From Bradyrhizobium prioriisuperbiae (GTDB taxonomy: Bacteria; Pseudomonadota; Alphaproteobacteria; Rhizobiales; Xanthobacteraceae): a DNA stretch of 64,000 nucleotides. The DNA is taken from the NCBI RefSeq assembly GCF_032397745.1, contig NZ_CP135921.1, forward strand, positions 6,126,501 through 6,190,500, in the 5' to 3' direction. The position numbers were made by a program, and so were the translations under genes. Under the pieces are notes generated by a model. That model saw only the letters and a list, made by a program, of their open reading frames with translations, made no database searches and was not told the DNA's origin. Positions 48,777 through 58,662 of this stretch are shown here, in pieces. Every line of letters begins with the position of its first letter. The first letter of the stretch is position 1.

Positions 48777-48811
48777 ATCTTAGAATGATTTGTATATATA
48801 GTCAATTGACT
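48777..48811 (-). promoter_or_regulatory. tetR promoter with overlapping palindromic operator
   Basis: On the minus strand TTGACT (48805-48800) and TAAGAT (48782-48777) are 17 bp apart, about 40 bp before the ATG. The -35 box lies within the perfect palindrome AGTCAATTGACT (48800-48811). The region is among the most AT-rich in the window. Confidence 0.45.
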
Positions 48812-48898
48812 GAACGTACGTATAGTGCGATTGGCTCGCACTAGCGACGGCCGAGCACCTCATGGGGAGAACGCGGGAAAATCCGGCGCGAAGGAATC

Positions 48899-51304
48899 AT
48901 GACGATGCGAAGAAAGAAGGAATTTGCGATAGAAGACGAATCTACTGTCTTGCCGACGAAGGCGGCCCGCCATCGGGTTGTGAGTGGCCGGGTTGGGAGG
49001 TTTCGGTCGGCAGCGGCAGTGGTCGGAGTGCTATTCGGTTCGACGGCACTGACACCGGACGCCGCTAATGCACAGGAGGCTTCGCAGCCTCAAGCTCACG
49101 CTCTGCCCCCTGTTGTCGTGGCGTCGCCTTCTACATCAACACCCGCGCCGCGACGTGTTGGCGGTAAAACGGCGCGATCTGCCCGTAGCCGTGCAACTGT
49201 GCATCATGCGACCGGAGCAGGCACAGAATCGGGCGTCACTCAGTTAGAAACTATCGTGGTGACAGCGCAAAAGCGGCCCGAAGATGCGCAACGAGTGCCT
49301 GTCGCAATATCTGTCATGGAGCCGAAAAATCTTTCGGAAGTATCGCCCCTGTCGTCCAATGCGGACATTGCTCGGCGGACGCCCAACTTCACGTATCTGG
49401 AGTCAGGGGGACAATACACGAATAGCGGCAACATCCGTGGTGTCGGGTCTTTCTCGCCCCTATCGCCGAACGATACGTCGATCTCCTACAATATCGACGA
49501 AATTCCGCAGTCGGCTTACGGGATACAACCCTCGACCCTCGATATGGAGCGCGTCGAGGTTCTGAGAGGTCCGCAGGGAACACTCTACGGCCTCAACGCT
49601 CAAGGCGGAGCGATCAACTATATCCCCAACCGCCCCTTCTTCGGCCATGAACTTACGATCGGGACAGAGTTCGGCAGCAACGGTTGGCGAATGGGACAAC
49701 TCACCGCCAATGAAACGCTGATCGATGGCGTTCTCGCCGGCCGACTGGCTCTGCGCTACAACGGCCGCAATGGTGATTTCGGCAACGCCGTCATCGGTGG
49801 CAAGGACGGGGAATCTAACATCGGCGCGGCTCGCGGGTCGTTATTGTTCACTCCCGATGCAAGCACCAATGTCCTTTTCTCGTTCAACTACAATCGGTCC
49901 GACGACTCGATGCCGCGCTTTGTTCTGAGAAGCGCGCCTTGCTTTCCCTGTGATGGGCTGAATACGCACCCTGATTTCAATCGCGAGGACTATGGCGGTA
50001 ATTTGCGCATCGATCACGATTTCGACGCCTTCCGCTTCACGTCTCTTTCGAGCATTCAACGGAATAACTTCCATCAAAAGCTCGATATGACCGATAGCCT
50101 TATCTTCGGCAAACTCTTGGGCGTCCCCGCTTCCACGCTCAATAATCCAACCCAGGACATTTATACCGGAAATATCGACGAAACTCGTTATTATCAGGAA
50201 CTTCGCCTTTCCTCGCTGGAAGATTCAGAAACCAGATGGACGACCGGCGTCAATTTTTTCCGATCAGACGCCAACATCTCAACTGACGGAAATAATTTCT
50301 CCCTCCCTAACTTTTCGGTCTTTAGCGGTCAGCAGAACAACAAGCTGACGGTTAATAGCTATGCGGCGTTTGCGGACGCCTCCGTGCCGATCGTTGGCGG
50401 TCTTAGGGCGCTTGGGGGGCTTCGCCTCACTCATCTCGATGCAGATGCCACTTATCGTTACACCGGCGGCGGGGTGCCTGGAACGGTGGCAGCGTTCAAT
50501 CAGGATTCATCCTTCTCGGACACCTTTTTGACCGGGCGCTTGGGCCTGAGCTATGACTGGTCGCCAAACTTCATGGCATATGCAACGGTCGGTAGGGGCG
50601 CGGTCGGCGGCGGGTACGCTTGGAATGGCAGCAATCTTCCATCAGGTCGCATGGAGCCTTCCTTCCCGACCTCAATGAGTTGGAGCTACGAGGCAGGCTT
50701 CAAGTCCACGCTGTTGGACGGTCGGGCAACTCTCAACGGCGCGATCTTCTATAACAACATCAAGGATGGCCATCTCTACGTCATGAATAGGTCGCTGCTG
50801 ACCTACGAGACGGCAGCCCTCGATTTTGACACCTACGGAGCGGAGATCGAAGGTCGTTTCCAACTCACGCCGGAGTTCTCCTTGCAGGGCGGTATCGGAT
50901 ATACACACGCGGAGTTGCAAAACGTCCCCATTGGTTCTTGGACGGGTGCGAAGTCTGGTAACAAGGTTCCGAACGTCCCAGCAATAACGGCGTCGATTGG
51001 TGCCGAATATCGCACTGACGCCTCGTTGATCGGTATCAATCAGGGCACAATCTATCTGTCAGGATCATACCAGTTCGTAGGCAAACGGGCGGCCGACGTT
51101 GGCAACAACTACAATCTCGACAGCTACGGTCTTGCCAATGCGCGTATAGGCTGGGACGGCGCTTCCGCCAAATTCTATGTCTTTGCGAACAACATTTTCG
51201 ACAAGCGTTATGAAGCGGTAGGCACCTATTACGGTCCCGGCGTTGAGGCAGTAACCGTTGGGCTAGGTCGAACGATCGGTGTCGGCACCTCGTTTCAGTT
51301 TTGA
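48899..51304 (+). CDS. TonB-dependent receptor
   Basis: An 801-residue outer-membrane receptor. A signal-like segment lies late (about 34-58, ending DAANAQE), after a long charged N-terminus. The TonB box is ETIVVTAQKR; the plug carries RVEVLRGPQGTLYG; the barrel ends with aromatic FQF. AAGGA precedes the start. It lacks an obvious signalling (FecA-type) domain. The gene downstream is an RhtX/FptX-like permease, so a siderophore is the likely ligand. GC content is lower than in core genes, consistent with acquisition. Confidence 0.9.
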   Translation: MTMRRKKEFAIEDESTVLPTKAARHRVVSGRVGRFRSAAAVVGVLFGSTALTPDAANAQEASQPQAHALPPVVVASPSTSTPAPRRVGGKTARSARSRATVHHATGAGTESGVTQLETIVVTAQKRPEDAQRVPVAISVMEPKNLSEVSPLSSNADIARRTPNFTYLESGGQYTNSGNIRGVGSFSPLSPNDTSISYNIDEIPQSAYGIQPSTLDMERVEVLRGPQGTLYGLNAQGGAINYIPNRPFFGHELTIGTEFGSNGWRMGQLTANETLIDGVLAGRLALRYNGRNGDFGNAVIGGKDGESNIGAARGSLLFTPDASTNVLFSFNYNRSDDSMPRFVLRSAPCFPCDGLNTHPDFNREDYGGNLRIDHDFDAFRFTSLSSIQRNNFHQKLDMTDSLIFGKLLGVPASTLNNPTQDIYTGNIDETRYYQELRLSSLEDSETRWTTGVNFFRSDANISTDGNNFSLPNFSVFSGQQNNKLTVNSYAAFADASVPIVGGLRALGGLRLTHLDADATYRYTGGGVPGTVAAFNQDSSFSDTFLTGRLGLSYDWSPNFMAYATVGRGAVGGGYAWNGSNLPSGRMEPSFPTSMSWSYEAGFKSTLLDGRATLNGAIFYNNIKDGHLYVMNRSLLTYETAALDFDTYGAEIEGRFQLTPEFSLQGGIGYTHAELQNVPIGSWTGAKSGNKVPNVPAITASIGAEYRTDASLIGINQGTIYLSGSYQFVGKRAADVGNNYNLDSYGLANARIGWDGASAKFYVFANNIFDKRYEAVGTYYGPGVEAVTVGLGRTIGVGTSFQF

Positions 51305-51317
51305 GGCGAGGCCATAG

Positions 51318-52613
51318 ATGTCTAGTCCCAATGTCCTGGGAGACGCGGCAGCGTCTCCTTCTTCCGCTGTCCGGGTGTCGAGCGCGGACGGGCTACCTGG
51401 TCCGGTCTGGCCGCTGCTCGCGTCCACCGCGATCCTCTATGCATCTTTCGGCTTGATCTATGGATTGATGCAGGGTGGTTTGCCCCCGTTGATGCGGGCG
51501 CGCGGTATTGATCTCGCGTCGATCGGCTGGGCCTTCCTAATGTTGGTCCCGTTCGGTCTTACATTCCTATGGGCGCCTATCATTGATGCCATTCGCCCTA
51601 TCCGTTCAGCGCCTCGCATCGGCTGGATCGTGCCGATGCAGGCGGTCATCGTCTGCACGTTGCTTATTATCGCGCAAGGCGAAAGGTTTCCGCCCTTCGT
51701 GCTTCTCGCACTCGGAATCCTTATCGCCTTTGCCGCTGCGACGATGGACGTTGCTCTCGACGCACTTTCGACGGCGAGTGTTCCGGCCCAGCATCGGGCG
51801 ATTGCGGGGGGCTTGAAAGTTGCTGCGCTGGGGCTTGGCGCGATCCTGGGCGGAGGCGTCTTTGTCGCGACGGCGAGTCAACTTGGTTGGACTGCGACCT
51901 TCCATATCTGCGCGGCCGTCTCGGCACTAGCAACCGTGCCGATCGTGCTAAACCGCACATGGGACCGCCCGGCAGGACGCTCACAAGGGCTGCGCCCCGA
52001 CATTCTCGTTGTGATCCGCAAACACGACATGCGGCTACGAATAGCGTTCCTGACGCTTGCTACCTGCTCCATGGTTGCGCTGTCCTTCTTCAATCGTATC
52101 ATGCTGGTGGACCTTGGCGTGCCGGTCGAGACAATCGGCTGGATCGTCGGCACCGGCGCACCGCTTTGCGGTCTATTAGCCTCGCTGATCGCCATTCCGA
52201 TCGTGCGCCGAAGTGGTTCGGGTATCGCCATCCTCGTCTTCGCCGCTATTTGCCTTCTCGCTTCCGCTGCAATGATCGCCGGTGTTTGGTGGCACGAAGC
52301 CTCGCCCGCTCTGGTCGGGGCAATCCTGATGAACGCAGGAACGAGCGGGTTCTTTGTCATCCTGAGCGCAACGACGCTCGGCTGGGCACAAGGCACTCAG
52401 CCGGCGACGGATTACGCGGTGCTCTACGGTGCAAGCAGGCTCGTTGCCACATTGCTTCTGATCGGCCTCGCCAACGTCATCGCCTGGATTGGTTGGCCGA
52501 TATTCTACATCGGCGCGAGCACCGCTCTCGTAATCGCGACGCTGCTGCTGCGCCGGATTTTGCCCGATCTTCGCGCTGGACTGCCCGACAACACTTCAAC
52601 GCCAACGGAATGA
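51318..52613 (+). CDS. MFS permease, RhtX/FptX-like siderophore importer
   Basis: A 431-residue membrane protein with about 12 helices. The opening LIYGLMQGGLPPLMRARGID and LWAPIIDAI resemble the PAT/AmpG-like group that includes the RhtX and FptX permeases, which carry ferric rhizobactin or pyochelin across the inner membrane without an ABC system. It begins 13 bp after the TonB receptor with GAGGCGAGG upstream, so the two form an uptake pair. AmpG-like muropeptide transport is the less likely alternative. Confidence 0.8.
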   Translation: MSSPNVLGDAAASPSSAVRVSSADGLPGPVWPLLASTAILYASFGLIYGLMQGGLPPLMRARGIDLASIGWAFLMLVPFGLTFLWAPIIDAIRPIRSAPRIGWIVPMQAVIVCTLLIIAQGERFPPFVLLALGILIAFAAATMDVALDALSTASVPAQHRAIAGGLKVAALGLGAILGGGVFVATASQLGWTATFHICAAVSALATVPIVLNRTWDRPAGRSQGLRPDILVVIRKHDMRLRIAFLTLATCSMVALSFFNRIMLVDLGVPVETIGWIVGTGAPLCGLLASLIAIPIVRRSGSGIAILVFAAICLLASAAMIAGVWWHEASPALVGAILMNAGTSGFFVILSATTLGWAQGTQPATDYAVLYGASRLVATLLLIGLANVIAWIGWPIFYIGASTALVIATLLLRRILPDLRAGLPDNTSTPTE

Positions 52614-52646
52614 CCAATCTCCCATTAACACCAAGGGAATTTCGAG

Positions 52647-53098
52647 ATGATCCGACACGATTTGACACAGTGGCCGCTTGTTTTGTCTGTCATGCCTGGT
52701 ACCACGGCGCTTGATGATCAAATCGGTTTTTTCTCCGAATGGAACCGCTGGCTCGATCGACGCGAGCCTTTCGTCACACTACGAGTTTTTGCGGATGCTG
52801 CTCGCTGGAGCGACCGGAGGGCGGTGCCAAGGAAGCGAAAGCGTGGCTCCAGGCGAATGCTGAGCGCGTGAAATCTCTCGTCATGGGGATGGCGACCGTG
52901 GTGCCAGCGGAGTCATTCGAGGAAGTGAGCCGCATGAACGCCGAAAAGCTCTTTGGTGTGCCGGCGATGTCTTTTGACGATGCGACGGCGGCAATCGCTT
53001 GGGTGCGCGATAGCATTCGCCAGCGCCTCGAAGGGCTCATGCTCGTCCGTAAAAATCGGTGCGATGTCGGCGCAGGCGTCCATTTCGCGGCGGAATAG
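52647..53098 (+). pseudogene. Frameshifted third gene of the siderophore cassette, unknown function
   Basis: The frame from 52647 reads MIRHDLTQWPLVLSVMPGTT and EWNRWLDRREPFVTLRVFAD. The continuation LERPEGGAKEAKAWLQANAE and FEEVSRMNAEKLFGVPAMSF is found in the next phase, to 53098. The break is around 52795-52815. The two halves make one cytoplasmic protein of about 150 residues. I do not recognise a characterised family. It follows the permease by 33 bp. Confidence 0.65.
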
Positions 53099-53106
53099 CG
53101 GCCACT

Positions 53107-53715
53107 TCAATTGCTGATTGCCGGTGCCTGATTAAGGTAGGTGCGGTCTGTCACTTGAGCCAACAGAAACGCGGCCATGTCGGCGCGGGTGATGGAGAGG
53201 TCGACGATGCCGTGGCCGTAATGACCGGTCTTGATCCGGCCGGTCGCGGGGCCGTTGCCAAGCCTGGCCACTCGAACCAGGGTCCAGTCGAGGCCTGATG
53301 CGCGGACCAGTTCTGCCGCTCGCCGGATTTCTCCGTAAGGGCCCGGCGCGGCCGTCTTCACGAAAGCGACGAGCGCCTTGAACTTGAGGTCGGGCAGATC
53401 GGCCGGATCCGGCACGCTGCAGGTCGAAACGGCAACCAGCCGGCGAACGTTGGTGCGCTGCATGGCTGCGACGATGCGTCGGGTACCGTCGCTCACGGCG
53501 CCGACGCCCTCGATCACGGCATCGGCGCTGCGAGTCGCCTGCTCGATCGCCGTGTCGTCGTCGAGTGTCCCAACGACGACACGGAGCCGGGTATCGATGA
53601 TGCGCAATTTTGTGGCGTCGCGGACATAAGCGACGACCTCGTGGTCATGGTCTAGCGCCTGTTGCACCAGCAAATGGCCCATACGCCCGCTTGCCCCGAA
53701 AATTACGATGTTCAT
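53107..53715 (-). CDS. NAD(P)-binding, NmrA-like SDR protein
   Basis: A 202-residue atypical short-chain dehydrogenase. The Rossmann start is MNIVIFGASGRMGHLLVQQA, and VVGTLDDDTAIEQA follows the pattern of NAD(P)H-binding (NmrA/BLVRB-like) proteins. No YxxxK catalytic pair is seen, so it may be a redox sensor or flavin/quinone-type reductase. The ATG at 53715 was chosen for the Rossmann start; the open frame upstream is an IS630 scrap region. It is convergent with the frameshifted cassette gene. Confidence 0.85.
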   Translation of the reverse strand: MNIVIFGASGRMGHLLVQQALDHDHEVVAYVRDATKLRIIDTRLRVVVGTLDDDTAIEQATRSADAVIEGVGAVSDGTRRIVAAMQRTNVRRLVAVSTCSVPDPADLPDLKFKALVAFVKTAAPGPYGEIRRAAELVRASGLDWTLVRVARLGNGPATGRIKTGHYGHGIVDLSITRADMAAFLLAQVTDRTYLNQAPAISN

Positions 53716-53791
53716 CCCAACTCCTGTTCGCCGAGGAGCCGCTCGGCTAATCTGCTGCAGAATACATACCACAGTCCGCGAGACGCCGGGC

Positions 53792-53917
53792 GCGAATGCG
53801 CTCTGCCTTGGGGAAGTGAACGTCGGTGAGTTCGCGCATGCAGGCCGCGAAGTCGACCGCGGCACGGCGGTCAGTGACCTTGACCTTGCGCCAGGGCCGG
53901 TGCACCGACGGCACAAC
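53792..53917 (-). pseudogene. IS630-type transposase scrap
   Basis: About 42 codons read HRPWRKVKVTDRRAAVDFAA and CMRELTDVHFPKAERIR, as in the middle of IS630-family transposases just before the second catalytic Asp. The similarity stops abruptly at both ends. The rest of 53716-54178 holds no supported gene. It marks the right border of the accessory region. Confidence 0.6.
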
Positions 53918-54178
53918 GCAACTCGAGACACTTGGCGATCTCGGCGATCTGACCACCGACACTACCCAAACAGTCTTGTCGGCTGGCGCCAGAATTCTGG
54001 GCAGCGCGATTTGGAGTCTGTTTGAAAAGTCTCTGGGCTGTTTCGCTCAACATCGGAAAAGGCAGGCCCTGCTTTCTCACTGAGCGCAAACTCCTGCCGC
54101 GATCGTGGCAACGATGGCGGATTTTTAACTGGTACGCGCGCATCTGTGCAGTTCACTGCATAGCGAAGGAGTTGGGGC

Positions 54179-55267
54179 GTGACGTGCTATCGGGGGCTGC
54201 TGCTCGCCGCGATGCTGCTGGAAGGTGCCGTGGTCGCGAACGCCCAGGCACTACCGCCCTATATCGCGCCGATTGCCGGCATGGTCCGGGTCACGCCTTT
54301 CGACATCGCGACAAAGGATGTGCTGGCGCTGAATACTGGCATGTTCGAGCTGTATGGCGATGCGCTGAAAATCTTCCAGGCGAACATTCTTGCCAAGCAT
54401 CCCGTCATCCTGGGCTTGTTCTCCGGCAGCGGCGGCCGGTTTACGCTCTATCGCCCGGGACAGGCGCCGCTCGAGGCTCCCCAGGTTCCCGTTGTCTACC
54501 AGCTTCTGAAATCAGTCGGCCACAGCACGATGGCGCTGGCCGAGGTTGTTGGGCCGTATCTGGATAATCCCGCCAATACGTCCTGGCGCGGCTCGATGCT
54601 GGCATACCGCAGCCGGATGCAGTCGGCGCTGGATGGCTTGGATGCGACGGCGATGCCACCGGACTGGCGCAACAACAACCGCACCATTCTGAAAAACAAT
54701 CTCGCTTTCATGGACGATTGCGTCGTCAAGGGTGTCATCACCTTCGCCGCGCTCGAAGCCTTCGGCAAAACGCAAGCCCCGTATCTGGCGAAGAATGTCG
54801 CCTGGGCGGCGCAGACCCAGGTTGCTCACTGGATGGCTGTGCTGGCCGACTGGAAGACGATGCTCGGGGCCGACTGGGACAAGACTTATGCGGCCAGCAA
54901 CACCATCTATGTGGCGCGCCAGAACAACGTGTTGTTCGGCGTGCTGGCCCAGTTCTTCGGACCCGATGCAATCAACGACCGGCTGCTGCTGATCGAGACG
55001 ATTTCATTCACGACCACCCAGGCCGACATGCTGGAGTCGCTCACCCGCATCATCGCAGACCGTTCGGTGGGGGCGCTGTTCTTCGGCAATTATCACCTGA
55101 TGGATTATGAGCTGATGGGCGGCGATGCCCGTGCTGCGATCATCGCGGAAAGCGGCAAACGAGGCATGACGCCGTTCCTGCCGCCGGTGGTGCCGTTCGG
55201 GTCGCGCCAGTGGCCGACGTTGGTGACCCCGGGGCCGGGGCCCGCGACCATCGCCGACTTGAAATAG
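54179..55267 (+). CDS. Exported protein of unknown function
   Basis: A 362-residue protein starting at GTG 54179, with AAGGAG at good spacing. A signal peptide covers about 1-23 (LLLAAMLLEGAVVANAQA). The mature part is helical and rich in aromatic residues; I see no known catalytic motif. It ends with a Pro-rich tail (PFLPPVVPFGS, TPGPGPATIADLK). It precedes a molybdenum hydroxylase gene by about 80 bp in the same direction, so a periplasmic role related to that enzyme's substrate is possible but unproven. Confidence 0.75.
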   Translation: MTCYRGLLLAAMLLEGAVVANAQALPPYIAPIAGMVRVTPFDIATKDVLALNTGMFELYGDALKIFQANILAKHPVILGLFSGSGGRFTLYRPGQAPLEAPQVPVVYQLLKSVGHSTMALAEVVGPYLDNPANTSWRGSMLAYRSRMQSALDGLDATAMPPDWRNNNRTILKNNLAFMDDCVVKGVITFAALEAFGKTQAPYLAKNVAWAAQTQVAHWMAVLADWKTMLGADWDKTYAASNTIYVARQNNVLFGVLAQFFGPDAINDRLLLIETISFTTTQADMLESLTRIIADRSVGALFFGNYHLMDYELMGGDARAAIIAESGKRGMTPFLPPVVPFGSRQWPTLVTPGPGPATIADLK

Positions 55268-55347
55268 GCGCGGCCCTCGGCGGTTTTGCAGTCCGTGATG
55301 TGTTGCCACTTGATGTCGACTGTTGCATTTGCGACGGCGTCCTGGAG

Positions 55348-58134
55348 ATGAAAAGCATGCAGCTCTCGCGCCGCGAGCTTGTGAAATGGATGTCGGCCGG
55401 CGGCATTGCGTTGAGCATGTCGCGTCTGGGATTGGCCGGGCAGGCTGGTTTCGCCGACCGCGAGACCTTGCCGGGGCGGCACACCTGGAATCCGGCCGTC
55501 AATGGCGCAGGCCGGGTCGACGGCGTTGCCAAGGTGACCGGGGCAAAACTCTATGCGTCCGATTTTCGTGCCGCCGATCTTCCGGGCTGGCCGGCGAACA
55601 CGTCGCACGCGCTGCTGGTCCGTGCGCCGGATGCGACGCACGTTTTTATCGGCCTCGATCTTGCGCGCCTGACGGGCGCTCTCAAGCCGTCGGTCGTTGT
55701 CACCGCGGCTGATCTGGAGAGGATCAACAGCCGCGTGCCCGAATTCTATACCGGCGATTTGTTCTGCCCGGCCGGCAAGACGCCGCTGTATCTGGGCCAG
55801 CCGGTGGCGCTGTTGCTGTTCGAGCAGTTCGATGCGTTCGATCGGGCGCGGCTGGCGCTGCGCGATGGGACCTTTGTGAAATTCGGCGAGGAAACCGGGC
55901 CCGTCGCGGCTCCCAATTATGGGGCGTATCGCTTCACCCGTGTCGCCGGCGCGACGCCGGATACGCCCGATGTCTATTCCCCGATCCTGGCCGGCTGGGT
56001 CAGCCCGGGACGCCTGCAGAATTCGGCGCTGCCGGTGTGGTCGCCTCTGGCAAAGGAAACCAGGCCCGACTACGGCAAGGCCGCGATCCTCGGCGACAAG
56101 ATTCGCGCCGAGCTCGACGCCAGTGATCCGTCACGGCTGTTGCTGGACCGCGAGTTTGAAACGCAATCCGTCGATCCGATGTTTCTCGAGCCGGAGTGCG
56201 GTCTTGCCTGGTTCGACAGCGGGAGCGGGAAACTGGAACTCGTGCTCGGCGTTCAGTCGCCCTATGAAGCGGCGGAATCGATTGCTCATCTCCTGGGGGA
56301 GGCGCGTGCACCGTTCAAGCCGAAGCGTATCAACGCGCAGTTCGCTTACGTTGGCGGCGGCTTCGGCGGACGCGACCATACGCCTTTCATTCTCTATGTC
56401 GCGCTGGCGGCGATGTTCCTTCCGGGCCGGCCCGTGCGTCTGGCCCATGACCGCTATCAGCAGTTTCAGGGCGGCATCAAGCGTCACCCGATCAAGATGC
56501 GGTCGCGGATCGGCGTCGATCGGGCCAGCGGCAAGATCGTGGCCTTTGCCGCCGATCATGTGCTCGACGGCGGAGGGCTGGCCAACTTCTCTCCCAACGT
56601 GGCGACGGTGGCGGCAACCGCCGCGATCGGCATCTATGACGTTCCGAAAGTCGACGTCACCACGGTCGCGCTGCATACGCGCGGCGTGACAGCGGGCTCG
56701 ATGCGCGGCTACGGCACGCTGCAGACCATGACCGCACTCGAAGTGCTGGTCGACGAAGTCGCCAGGGCGCTGCCGCTCGATCCCATCGAATTCCGGCGGC
56801 GCAATGCGCTCAGGCCCGAGGGACGGACCATGACGGGCAATCCGTACAGCGTCTCGGTCCGCACCACGGAGATCCTGGACAAGCTCGAGGCGCATCCGAT
56901 CTGGCAGCGGCGCAAGCTGGAGAAGGCTTATGCGCAACAAGGCGGAACGCTGGTCGGCACCGGCGTTGCCTGCGTGACCAAGGATTACGGCACCGGCGCG
57001 GACTGCTCGCTGGGCCGGGTCGAAATCGATCCCGAGGGCCGCATTGCGATCTTCTGCGATCACGTCGAGATGGGCAACGGCATCGGCACGGCCCTCGCCA
57101 ACCGCGTGGGTGCGTATCTCGGTGGCGTCGCGGACGAGGTCGCGGTGGCGCAGGTCGGCGGCTTCGATGCGCTGGCGCTTGTCACGTCGGGCGATCCCTA
57201 CACCATGGATCAGAAGAGCCAGGATGCCGCGGCCCGCAATCCGCGCTGGGTGCCATCGATCAGTTCGGCCACCAGCGCCTCGATCGGCGCGCATGTCGGA
57301 ACCCATGCCGCGGCCGAAGCCGCGCGTGTCATCTTCCGTTTCGGCCTGTGGCCGGCGGCGCTCGATCTCTGGCGCATCGCACCGAGCGATCCAAGGGCCG
57401 GGGAATGGGAGAAGGCGCGCTGGACCAATGGACAGCTTGTTCTCTCCGGCTTGACGCCGTTGTCGTTGCCAGCGCTTGCGGCAAGGGCGCATGCGCGCAA
57501 TTTCGCCACGGGAGCGATCGCGCACGGATTCTCCCGTTGGGCGTGGTCGCGGGCGCGCTTCCCGGTGTTCGGACAGCAATGGACGGCCGATATCGATGCA
57601 CTGGCCGTGCGCCGGGGCGGCGGCACGTTCGAACGCATCGATCGCGCCAGTGTCAAATTCCCGCCGACCGACAACAACCGGATCGGCACCGTCTACACCT
57701 CGATGTGCGGCACGCTGGTCCGTGTCGAGATCGCCCGCGCCACTGGCGCACTGCGCATTGCCAAGGCCTACAGCGTGTTCGAATGCGGTCAGGCGCTGGT
57801 GCCCGAAGTGGTGCTGGGACAGGCGCAGGGCGGTTTCGCCATGGGGGTGGGCTATGCGCTGCTTGAAACGTTGCCGCCCTACGAAGGCGGTCCCGGCAAC
57901 GGCCAATGGAATCTCGGGCAGTATCTCGTCGCGCGTGGATCGGACCTGCCGCTGCGCGACCTCGAGATCGAGATGTTACAGCCGCTGACACCGGACGAAC
58001 CGCCGAAGGGCATGGCGGAGGTCGTGATGATCCCCATCGTGCCAGCGCTGCTGAATGCCATCTTCGATGCCACCGGGCACCGCTTTCAATCGCTGCCGGT
58101 GACCCAAAGCACCCTCAAGGGAGTTCTCGCGTGA
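55348..58134 (+). CDS. Molybdenum hydroxylase large subunit (xanthine dehydrogenase/isoquinoline oxidoreductase family)
   Basis: A 928-residue molybdopterin-binding subunit. The N-terminus has a twin-arginine signal (SRRELVKWMSAGGIALSM), so the enzyme is exported folded. Domains: small Ald_Xan domain with GVAKVTGAKLYASD, then Mo-binding domains with GGGFGGRDHTPF, RGYGTLQTM and the catalytic Glu in PKGMAEVVMIP. The large-then-small subunit order, Tat signal and downstream cytochrome fit periplasmic isoquinoline 1-oxidoreductase-like or aldehyde dehydrogenase enzymes. The start may instead be the ATG at 55357. Substrate unknown. Confidence 0.9.
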   Translation: MKSMQLSRRELVKWMSAGGIALSMSRLGLAGQAGFADRETLPGRHTWNPAVNGAGRVDGVAKVTGAKLYASDFRAADLPGWPANTSHALLVRAPDATHVFIGLDLARLTGALKPSVVVTAADLERINSRVPEFYTGDLFCPAGKTPLYLGQPVALLLFEQFDAFDRARLALRDGTFVKFGEETGPVAAPNYGAYRFTRVAGATPDTPDVYSPILAGWVSPGRLQNSALPVWSPLAKETRPDYGKAAILGDKIRAELDASDPSRLLLDREFETQSVDPMFLEPECGLAWFDSGSGKLELVLGVQSPYEAAESIAHLLGEARAPFKPKRINAQFAYVGGGFGGRDHTPFILYVALAAMFLPGRPVRLAHDRYQQFQGGIKRHPIKMRSRIGVDRASGKIVAFAADHVLDGGGLANFSPNVATVAATAAIGIYDVPKVDVTTVALHTRGVTAGSMRGYGTLQTMTALEVLVDEVARALPLDPIEFRRRNALRPEGRTMTGNPYSVSVRTTEILDKLEAHPIWQRRKLEKAYAQQGGTLVGTGVACVTKDYGTGADCSLGRVEIDPEGRIAIFCDHVEMGNGIGTALANRVGAYLGGVADEVAVAQVGGFDALALVTSGDPYTMDQKSQDAAARNPRWVPSISSATSASIGAHVGTHAAAEAARVIFRFGLWPAALDLWRIAPSDPRAGEWEKARWTNGQLVLSGLTPLSLPALAARAHARNFATGAIAHGFSRWAWSRARFPVFGQQWTADIDALAVRRGGGTFERIDRASVKFPPTDNNRIGTVYTSMCGTLVRVEIARATGALRIAKAYSVFECGQALVPEVVLGQAQGGFAMGVGYALLETLPPYEGGPGNGQWNLGQYLVARGSDLPLRDLEIEMLQPLTPDEPPKGMAEVVMIPIVPALLNAIFDATGHRFQSLPVTQSTLKGVLA

Positions 58135-58646
58135 CCACACTGGGCCTCACCATCAACGGCCGCGCTCATGGTCCGACGGACGTGCGCGACGATCTGTCGA
58201 TGAACGATTTCCTGCGCGAGCATCTGGGGATGACCGGCACGAAGTTCGGATGCGGCGCCGCGCAATGCCTGAGTTGCGCGATCATCATCGACAACCCGGA
58301 CGGAACCAGCTCCACCAGCCCGACCTGCGTCCTGCCGGCCGCGAGTTTCGACGGCAAGGCGATCCGCACGGTCGAAGGGCACGCCAAGGACGGCGAGCTC
58401 ACTGCGCTGCAGAAGGCCTTCATCGCTCATTTCGCATTTCAGTGCGGCTATTGCACCGCGGGTTTCCTGAACGAGGGCCAGGTTCTGCTGGAGCGTCTGG
58501 CGAAGACGCCCGTTGCCCGCGCTGACCTGGAGGCAACCATTGCGGATGCGCTTGATGGCCACATCTGCCGCTGCACCGGCTACATCAAATATCACGAGGC
58601 CGTGCGCGATGTGATCCTGGCCGATCCGAAGCGCTACCTGGTTTAG
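58131..58646 (+). CDS. (2Fe-2S) subunit of the molybdenum hydroxylase
   Basis: A 171-residue small subunit. The plant-type [2Fe-2S] Cys set is in [16 protein letters not shown] plus a later CVLPA; the second cluster is in CGYCTAGF and [11 protein letters not shown]. It transfers electrons from the Mo centre to the cytochrome. The start is GTG 58131, whose GTGA overlaps the large-subunit stop, indicating translational coupling. Confidence 0.93.
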   Translation: MTTLGLTINGRAHGPTDVRDDLSMNDFLREHLGMTGTKFGCGAAQCLSCAIIIDNPDGTSSTSPTCVLPAASFDGKAIRTVEGHAKDGELTALQKAFIAHFAFQCGYCTAGFLNEGQVLLERLAKTPVARADLEATIADALDGHICRCTGYIKYHEAVRDVILADPKRYLV

Positions 58647-58662
58647 TGGACGGGAGCGAGGG

